This document shows, piece by piece, positions 8,101 to 12,048 of a DNA stretch of 12,048 bases. This stretch comes from an uncultured Mycoplasmatota bacterium (GTDB lineage: Bacteria > Bacillota_I > Bacilli_A > RF39 > UBA660): the NCBI GenBank assembly GCA_947643295.1, contig CANRVM010000026.1, positions 1 through 12,048 on the forward strand. Reading direction: 5' to 3'. The position numbers and the translations under genes are program-made. A model generated the notes under the pieces. The model searched no databases, had not been told where the DNA came from, and saw only the letters and a program-made list of their open reading frames with translations. Within the stretch, counting starts at the first letter, position 1, and each line of letters begins with the position of its first letter.

Positions 8101-8258
8101 CCATTTGCTGTTGCTGGACCATCATAGAATACAAATTTTTCATTTTCCTTTCTGTTGTCAATTGTTTTATTTAAGATGGTTTCGATGCCACCCCATTCTT
8201 TTACTATTTCTTTTTCTATTTCCGAAGTTTTTCCTACTCTTAATTTTTCAAATTTCAT
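5163..8258 (-). CDS. ileS: Isoleucyl-tRNA synthetase, type 2
   Basis: Class Ia aminoacyl-tRNA synthetase that charges tRNA-Ile. The 1031-aa protein has the signature GFPGLHH (about 53-59; HIGH motif region) and KMSKS (589-593). The CP1 editing domain carries TTTPWTLSSN (about 225-234) and GTGIVHIAPAFGEDD (about 312-326). Cysteine pairs occur at YCPRCG (182-187), HCWRC (386-390), CECG (459-462) and CPKCG (499-503). DVIDCWFDSGSMPFA and the anticodon-binding part with WYIRSNRRRFW follow. The long C-terminus without a terminal zinc finger, and these motif variants, indicate the eukaryote-like IleRS2 class rather than the classic bacterial IleRS1. ATG 8258 is preferred over an in-frame GTG at 8267, which lies in the AAGTGAT part of the ribosome binding site. 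The gene starts 17 bases after the antiporter stop and is expected to share its T-box-controlled transcript. IleRS2 enzymes are known for low mupirocin sensitivity; whether this one is resistant is inference. Confidence 0.95.
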   Translation of the reverse strand: MKFEKLRVGKTSEIEKEIVKEWGGIETILNKTIDNRKENEKFVFYDGPATANGFPGLHHMIAKFLKDSFCKYQTMRGHKVLRKVGWDTHGLPVELQVEKELGFTGKKDIEKYGIEKFNKECRNIVWKNEEAFTRLTEEMGQFIDLKNPYVTYDNNYIETEWWILQKFFEEGLFYEGSKTLPYCPRCGTGLASHEVAQGYEESVANTVIVPFKKKDENVYFLAWTTTPWTLSSNLALCVNPKEVYVKVESMGNKFIVAKKLVDKVFTENVVIIEEYLGKDLEYIEYEQLLDDFKVDKKAFFVTCADYVTTDDGTGIVHIAPAFGEDDNKVGKEYNLPYLNPVGDDGRYIEGRWKGTFVFDADIEVIKYLKENGKLFKKQKVTHQYPHCWRCHTPLIYYSRPSFYIETTKLKSKIMEANKTVNWHPSFVGEKRFGNWLENMKDWAISRNRYWGTPLPLWRCECGHMEMIGSRKELVEKAIEKIDEAIDLHRPYVDDVHITCPKCGKTMSRVSDVIDCWFDSGSMPFAQYHYPFENKELFEEQFPADFIAEGIDQTRGWFYTLLVISVFITGKSPYKNVLVNDLLLDKFGKKMSKSKGNIVEPFTTIEEYGADTVRFYLPYVSPVWTPLRFDTEGMKEIYSKYISTFKNAYSFFEMYANVDDIDPRLYHIDVSERELIDKWLLSKLNRLVKTVTEGYESYDLNKVVKVIIPFLNDDLSNWYIRSNRRRFWDSELTESKKQVYLTMFEALVTLAKLTAPITPFISDEIYVKLTKEESVHLTDFPDAVESLINEKVEEKMDLVREICSLGRDARETVNIKVRQPIGEMILSSKVKDIIGDLDSIIKEELNVKEISYREDMTDYLTYSLKPNFKVLGKELGPKIKILQEELKKLSSNDAYKVSKEPLTIQLDKEDFTLDTLNTITSIDVKEGYTASSNTNTVVVLNTNLTEELVLEGLAREFVRKIQSLRKDADFVITDHIHVYYQGDQDIDKMLNLYKEYIMSETLADELINNNLSSCEYDLNDHKCKIDIKRIEK

Positions 8259-8275
8259 TATGATCACTTGCCTTT

Positions 8276-9238
8276 CTAACCAAAAATAACATAACTATAA
8301 TAAATAACAAATAGAACTAAAAAGCTAATCCCTTCACCCTTTGTGATTTTATAATTTTTTAAGCTATATATAAATAATAATGAAGTCGATAAGAATAACA
8401 CTACCAAATCGATATTACTGATGGAAATATTAGAAACTGTTCCAAATAGTGCTAAAGGAATTCCTAATACAACTCCTATATTAAAGATATTACTTCCCAC
8501 TACATTACCCATGGCAATGTCATATTCTCCCTTTTTTGTTGCAATAACACTTGTTACGAGTTCTGGTAGGCTAGTCCCAAGTGCGATAATCGTAAGGGAT
8601 ATCATTCTTTCACTAACCCCTAACATCTTTGCAATATCACTTGCAGAATCAACAACCGCATTACTTCCAAGTATTAAACATATAATCCCTATAATAGAAA
8701 ATAAAATAGATTTGAAAACACTATACTTTGCTGCTTCATTTCCATCATCTGTTTTATTGCGCATTACCGATATTAAGTAATATACGAATACTAAGAAAAA
8801 TAAACAGATAGTAAGCCCATCGGATCTTGTTAATGCATTGGTTGCATTATTGGATATAAATATATCACTTATTAAAACGATTAGTAATGTGGTTATCATA
8901 AGAGTAATAGGCAATTCCTTTTTGACAGTAGCACTCTTTACTGTTAACGGATGCACTAAACTTGATATACCAAGTATTAATAAAATATTTAAAATATTAC
9001 TACCTATGACGTTACCTAAAACAATATCTCCACTGTTAGAGAGCATCGACTTCATGGAAACAGCAAATTCAGGTGCACTTGTTCCAAAGGAAACTACGGT
9101 AAGTGCAATAAGCATTTTTGAAATGTTAAAATTTTCCGCTAATGAGGAAGCAGCATCCACAAATAAATCTGCGCCTTTTATTAATACTATAAATCCTATT
9201 ACTAAAATAATACTATTTAAAATCATAAATTCATCCAT
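8276..9238 (-). CDS. CaCA-family Na+/Ca2+ antiporter (YrbG-like)
   Basis: Inner-membrane cation exchanger of the CaCA superfamily, length (320 aa) usual for the bacterial YrbG-like group. It has two inverted alpha repeats: FGTSAPEFAVS (51-61) with GNVIGSNILNILLILG (75-90), and LGTSLPELVTS (220-230) with GNVVGSNIFNIGVVLG (244-259). The two acidic residues E57 and E226 are the conserved cation ligands. About ten hydrophobic helices are visible, with a polar loop near 160-172 (RNKTDDGNEAAK). The ATG at 9238 has a poor ribosome binding site. The ATG at 9226 (starting MILNSI) has GGATGA about 4-7 bases upstream and is a reasonable alternative. The stop is 17 bases before the ileS ATG, so the two genes are surely co-transcribed. 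The gene lies directly behind the isoleucine T-box. Ion specificity (Ca2+ versus other divalents, Na+ versus H+) cannot be read from sequence. Confidence 0.92.
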   Translation of the reverse strand: MDEFMILNSIILVIGFIVLIKGADLFVDAASSLAENFNISKMLIALTVVSFGTSAPEFAVSMKSMLSNSGDIVLGNVIGSNILNILLILGISSLVHPLTVKSATVKKELPITLMITTLLIVLISDIFISNNATNALTRSDGLTICLFFLVFVYYLISVMRNKTDDGNEAAKYSVFKSILFSIIGIICLILGSNAVVDSASDIAKMLGVSERMISLTIIALGTSLPELVTSVIATKKGEYDIAMGNVVGSNIFNIGVVLGIPLALFGTVSNISISNIDLVVLFLSTSLLFIYSLKNYKITKGEGISFLVLFVIYYSYVIFG

Positions 9239-9254
9239 AATATATAAAAGAAAG

Positions 9255-9299
9255 TTACAAGAGAGAGCTTGTATTATAAAACTGACTATTATATATCAT
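9255..9299 (-). other. Possible 14-codon small ORF between T-box and antiporter
   Basis: ATG at 9299 has the strongest ribosome binding site in this gap, AAGGAAGG (9303-9310), and encodes MIYNSQFYNTSSLL before TAA at 9255-9257. It is out of frame with the antiporter. A hairpin TACAAG/CTTGTA (9256-9273) overlaps its end, followed on the minus strand by ACTTTCTTTT. It may be a leader peptide, a relic of an earlier start behind the T-box, or chance. Confidence 0.35.
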
Positions 9300-9323
9300 A
9301 TTCCTTCCTTATTCATTTTTCTC

Positions 9324-9383
9324 AAAAAAATAACTATAAATTTAAGGACGAAAGTTTCCGTGGTACCACCTTAATTTATAGTT
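9324..9383 (-). terminator. T-box regulated intrinsic terminator
   Basis: On the minus strand AACTATAAATTAAGG (9383-9369) pairs with CCTTAAATTTATAGTT (9347-9332), with one bulged A, closing a loop that contains part of the T-box sequence. A run of seven T residues follows (9330-9324). The upstream arm overlaps the region needed for the antiterminator, giving the expected either/or fold. Confidence 0.9.
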
Positions 9384-9545
9384 ATTACTATACACTTATT
9401 ACTCGTAACGTGAGTGGTCGTCCTTAGCTTATCCCCAAGGCACACTTGAAAGTGATCTAAATATTATTTGCTAATCCTATCACACCAAATTAGGACTCTC
9501 TTTCTAGCAAAAACTAATATTCCGTCTTTCGCATCTGCTTTCTCG
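9324..9545 (-). promoter_or_regulatory. Isoleucine T-box riboswitch
   Basis: Transcription-attenuation leader that senses uncharged tRNA. Read on the minus strand it has an AGAGAG box (9501-9496) and GGTGTG (9486-9481) in the distal part of stem I, a specifier ATC (9456-9454, Ile) in AGATCACTTT, a stem III region around CACTCACGTTACGAG (9416-9402), and the T-box sequence AAGGTGGTACCACG (9372-9359). A competing intrinsic terminator follows. Uncharged tRNA-Ile pairing at the specifier and through its acceptor end with the T-box bulge should favour the antiterminator and let transcription reach the antiporter and ileS. The ATC specifier agrees with the ileS gene downstream, although a different gene comes first. 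Confidence 0.95.
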
Positions 9546-9548
9546 GTT

Positions 9549-9577
9549 AATATATCATATTATTTAAAAAAAAACAA
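9549..9577 (-). promoter_or_regulatory. Promoter of the T-box / antiporter / ileS transcript
   Basis: TTGTTT (9577-9572), a 17-base spacer, then TATATT (9554-9549), with transcription starting near 9542, just ahead of stem I. The -35 box starts only 8 bases after the divIVA stop. No terminator is seen after divIVA, so read-through from sepF-divIVA may also enter the T-box. Confidence 0.65.
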
Positions 9578-9585
9578 GATGACAA

Positions 9586-10026
9586 TTATTGATTATTATC
9601 CAGTTCTAAAACCTCTATTTCCTCGACAACTGCCATTTGTTGTTCCATTATCAATCTTAATTTACGTTTAAATATCTTCATATTGTTTTCAATGTATTCA
9701 CATTTCATTTCTATTTTTTCTGCTTTTAAAAGTGATTCGTTAACAATTCTACTTGCGTTATGCTTTGCATCAGTTATGATAATGTCTGCCTCTTCTCTTG
9801 CCATTTTCTTAATGTGATTACTCGTATCCTCTGCACGTGCCACAGCATCTTTTAGTGAGGATTCTATTTTTCTGTAATGTTCTAACTCTCGATTTAAGTT
9901 TTCTATTTTCTTTTGCTGAATTTTATATTTTGAAACAAATTCTTCTGTTTGTAATATTACATTATCTACGAATTTATTAACCTCAGAACGATTATATCCA
10001 TTAATCTCATAACTGAATCTTTCCAT
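9586..10026 (-). CDS. divIVA: DivIVA-family division/polarity coiled-coil protein
   Basis: Cytoplasmic membrane-curvature binding protein that marks septa and poles. The 146-aa protein opens with FSYEINGYNRSEVNKFVDNV (residues 4-23), which matches the DivIVA N-terminal lipid-binding domain (the GY..xEVxxFld pattern). The rest (about 24-140) is almost entirely coiled coil rich in Lys, Glu, Ile and Leu. It is somewhat shorter than B. subtilis DivIVA (164 aa), and its N-terminus lacks extra residues before the domain. The ATG has GAGGTGAT 4 bases upstream. It follows sepF after 31 bases with no terminator, so the two form an operon. The ileS transcript begins directly behind it. A DivIVA-related paralogue such as GpsB is less likely, given the length and the ileS linkage. 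Confidence 0.87.
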   Translation of the reverse strand: MERFSYEINGYNRSEVNKFVDNVILQTEEFVSKYKIQQKKIENLNRELEHYRKIESSLKDAVARAEDTSNHIKKMAREEADIIITDAKHNASRIVNESLLKAEKIEMKCEYIENNMKIFKRKLRLIMEQQMAVVEEIEVLELDNNQ

Positions 10027-10057
10027 TTAAATCACCTCGTAACAATAAGGCTACTAA

Positions 10058-10501
10058 TTACCAGTTAAATTCGTCATCCTCTTCTTCTTTTTCTTTTTTC
10101 GAACCTCTGGCTGGTTTAGTAGTGGCATTATCATCACTCATTTTTCCCTCTACGTTAACATTATTTGGAGCACATAAAAATATTCCTCCACCTAATTTCT
10201 GTAAATCTCCACCTATAGAATATAATGTCCCACTTAAAAAATCAACTATTCTTTTTGCTTGATCAGGGGTAACTCTTTTTAAATTAACAACAACCGCATT
10301 TCTTGTTTTTAGATAATCAGCAATTTGTTGTGATTCAGAATATGCACGTGGCTCTAATAAAATCATTTTAGAACCTGCAACTCCATTTTCTTCATGATAT
10401 TTTTCTCTTGTTGTTGTGTAATATTCCTCTTCAACAGGTACTGATTCTCCTATTTCTTCCTCTTCCCCACCAAATAAAGTTTTTAACTTGTCTAATGCCA
10501 T
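10058..10501 (-). CDS. sepF: SepF, FtsZ-binding cell division protein
   Basis: Membrane-associated protein that bundles FtsZ filaments and tethers the Z ring. The 147-aa protein starts with an amphipathic helix (MALDKLKTLFG), the usual SepF membrane anchor. A flexible acidic linker follows (about 12-42), then the SepF core (about 45-118) with LEPRAYSESQQIADYL, NAVVVNLKRV, QAKRIVDFLSG and YSIGGDLQKLGGGIFLC. The tail is strongly charged (KKEKEEEDDEFNW). ATG 10501 is chosen over an in-frame upstream extension because GGAGGAG lies directly before it and the amphipathic helix then starts at residue 1. It heads the sepF-divIVA operon. The genes ylmG and ylmH, found between sepF and divIVA in B. subtilis, are absent. 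Confidence 0.95.
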   Translation of the reverse strand: MALDKLKTLFGGEEEEIGESVPVEEEYYTTTREKYHEENGVAGSKMILLEPRAYSESQQIADYLKTRNAVVVNLKRVTPDQAKRIVDFLSGTLYSIGGDLQKLGGGIFLCAPNNVNVEGKMSDDNATTKPARGSKKEKEEEDDEFNW

Positions 10502-10542
10502 TTTAACTCCTCCATTATTTATTCTTATTATCAATCAAATAT

Positions 10543-10551
10543 ATTGTATCA
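10543..10551 (-). promoter_or_regulatory. Extended -10 promoter of sepF
   Basis: TGATACAAT on the minus strand (10551-10543) is an extended -10 element (TG, one base, TACAAT). The -35 position is T-rich without a clear TTGACA. The start would be near 10536, giving a leader of about 35 bases with GGAGGAG. It separates sepF-divIVA from the HerA-like gene, which ends at 10598; no clear terminator lies between them. Confidence 0.55.
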
Positions 10552-10597
10552 CAATAAAGCAAAAAGAAAAAGTAAAATTTAAACTATTGTTGTAATT

Positions 10598-12048
10598 TTA
10601 GATATACCAAACATTACCTAAATCGACATTGTTACTATTTGGTGTAGGATTTGGCATCGGCATAGAAATTAAAACGGGTACTTTAAATGCTGTTCCAAAG
10701 GCCATACATGTTCCAGGTTGTAGGTTTCTTAATTGACTTAATATTTCAGTTGAAATATTAGGTACCATATTTTTTATGTAATCTAAATCTTTAGGATGAA
10801 TAGTACGTAATATAATAAAATTTGAACATTGTGATATTGCTGTATCAGATAATTCTGATGGCCTTTGCGTAATTAAGCCCAAAAAGATTCCATACTTTCT
10901 ACCTTCTTTTGTAATACGTTCAAAAATATTATAGCCCAATAACTCAATATCTTTATCATTTTGAACATAACGATGAGCCTCCTCTATAATAATATGAAAT
11001 GGAATAGAGCCTCTACTGCTATTTTCTGTAACAAAAGAAAATAACATCTTTGATATAATTTTTGTAATAACCTTAGCAAGTCTATCATCTACATAGTTTA
11101 TGTTAAAATTAACAATTTGGCACTTCTTACCAGTTAATTTATCAGTTACTAATTCCTGAATATACTGATTTTTATCTACATATTTAGGGTATTCAAAGAA
11201 TTCTTTATTAGAACTGTTTACTAATGAATGCAATCTTACACTCAGCACATTAGTGGAATCATAAATTTTTTCACTTTTTAAAATACCCTCTGATATTAAT
11301 GCAAATTCTAAAGCTTCTTCTAAATCGCATAGGTTATAGCGACATGGCTGTTGATTATTTCCAAGTGTTTTATCTAAATCTTTATTTATAAAACTTCTAA
11401 CAAATTCTGTGACCAATTCCATTTCCTGAAGTTTTCCACTTTTATCAATATAAAGACACTGTTTTAAGGTTCTAACATAACCAGGTTGGATGATTTTTGA
11501 CTCTAAATTTAATTCTTCTGTATTGAATTTGGTAAGTATCGCTATAACTTGATCACGAATTTTAGTCGATGTAACGCCGCTTAACAATATATCCTCTATT
11601 GCTCTTGCAATAATATCATTTTTAAATTGAATAACACTTTGTGAGTTCCCTTTTAGTACAGGAACAAGTTTCAATGCCTTTTCTAGAATTGGGAGTTGAT
11701 TTTGACTCGTTACATCTAAAAGTAAGGCTAAATCATCTACATCTAATAACCAAGTTGGAATTTTTATCACTTCTGTATCACTATATGTAGTATTTGTTGT
11801 ATATGATTTATAAATTAGATTTGGATTTATATTTTTTAGATTTTTAAATGCTGCTGTATATTCTCCAAATGCATCAAATAATAAGAAATTTGCTTTTAAC
11901 GGAACACTAGGGTTTTTGGTAAATAAGTTTTGGATAAGACTAGCAACAGCGCAACTTTTTCCTGCTCCACTATTTCCTAAAATAGCAAAATGATTACTAA
12001 AGAAAGCATTGTTATTGATATTAATTTTATAATTTTCATATATATTTG
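10598..12048 (-). CDS. HerA-type ATPase (DUF87-like), 5' end beyond right edge
   Basis: The frame is open from the window edge to TAA at 10598, 482 visible residues; the N-terminus is missing. A GTG at 11770 is internal and not the start, because upstream codons encode conserved sequence. Features in order: SNHFAILGNSGAGKSCAVAS with Walker A GNSGAGKS (11977-11954); LLFDAFGEY soon after; a variable helical middle; Walker B IIIEEAHR (about 10970-10995); then LITQRPSELSDTAISQCSNFIILR, the sensor/arginine region typical of HerA; and a C-terminal part ending in NNVDLGNVWYI. HerA proteins form hexameric DNA translocases, known in archaeal end resection with NurA and in some bacterial defence pairs (for example with Sir2 or nuclease partners). 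No partner is visible here: downstream lies sepF. Upstream genes are outside the window, so its role is open. Confidence 0.88.
   Translation of the reverse strand, partial: NIYENYKININNNAFFSNHFAILGNSGAGKSCAVASLIQNLFTKNPSVPLKANFLLFDAFGEYTAAFKNLKNINPNLIYKSYTTNTTYSDTEVIKIPTWLLDVDDLALLLDVTSQNQLPILEKALKLVPVLKGNSQSVIQFKNDIIARAIEDILLSGVTSTKIRDQVIAILTKFNTEELNLESKIIQPGYVRTLKQCLYIDKSGKLQEMELVTEFVRSFINKDLDKTLGNNQQPCRYNLCDLEEALEFALISEGILKSEKIYDSTNVLSVRLHSLVNSSNKEFFEYPKYVDKNQYIQELVTDKLTGKKCQIVNFNINYVDDRLAKVITKIISKMLFSFVTENSSRGSIPFHIIIEEAHRYVQNDKDIELLGYNIFERITKEGRKYGIFLGLITQRPSELSDTAISQCSNFIILRTIHPKDLDYIKNMVPNISTEILSQLRNLQPGTCMAFGTAFKVPVLISMPMPNPTPNSNNVDLGNVWYI

Noticed and set aside
8421..9374. Two plus-strand open frames of 119 and 178 codons
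   Set aside because: They are antisense to the antiporter and T-box, where the repeated alpha motifs keep the reverse strand open. There is no ribosome binding site or family resemblance.
9468..9671. 67-codon plus-strand open frame
   Set aside because: It covers the T-box, the ileS-operon promoter and the end of divIVA on the opposite strand; all of these are better supported.
1..12048. CRISPR array, tRNA or rRNA gene, insertion sequence, attachment site
   Set aside because: I saw no regularly spaced repeats, cloverleaf-forming segments, transposase motifs or flanking direct repeats on either strand.

Overview
The window is visibly AT-rich and reads as the chromosome of a low-GC, endospore-forming Gram-positive bacterium (Bacillota). 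The evidence is an intact sporulation sigma factor (SigK) with a pro-sequence, SepF and DivIVA side by side, an isoleucine T-box leader, and strong GGTGAT/AAGGAG-type ribosome binding sites. I cannot name a genus; an uncultured gut Bacilli/Erysipelotrichia-type lineage would fit, but that is inference.

Left part (1-2130): an unrecognised gene running off the left edge on the minus strand, with its own strong promoter, lies downstream of sigK. Divergent from sigK is a well-promoted plus-strand gene of about 174 codons that is broken by two frameshifts, closed by a two-way terminator.

Middle (2139-5084): a MurE-type Mur ligase on the minus strand is divergent from a probable arginase on the plus strand. 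The arginase converges with a 162-aa unknown protein; the two stop codons overlap inside a terminator hairpin.

Right part (5163-12048), all minus strand, read right to left: a HerA-type hexameric ATPase open at the right edge; sepF with its own extended -10 promoter; divIVA; then a promoter and a T-box riboswitch with an ATC (Ile) specifier. The T-box precedes a CaCA-family Na+/Ca2+ antiporter and then a type-2 isoleucyl-tRNA synthetase. This resembles the common Bacillota order sepF...divIVA-ileS, but with no genes between sepF and divIVA and with the antiporter placed between the T-box and ileS. The T-box should therefore make both the antiporter and IleRS respond to uncharged tRNA-Ile.

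Most of the window is core cell biology (cell wall, division, translation, sporulation). I see no CRISPR array, tRNA, rRNA, transposon or clear defence cassette. The points most worth a second look are the antiporter under T-box control with a small ORF in front of it, the twice-frameshifted gene beside sigK, the C9 tract behind ileS, the atypical MurE motifs, and the HerA-like ATPase whose partner would lie outside the window.
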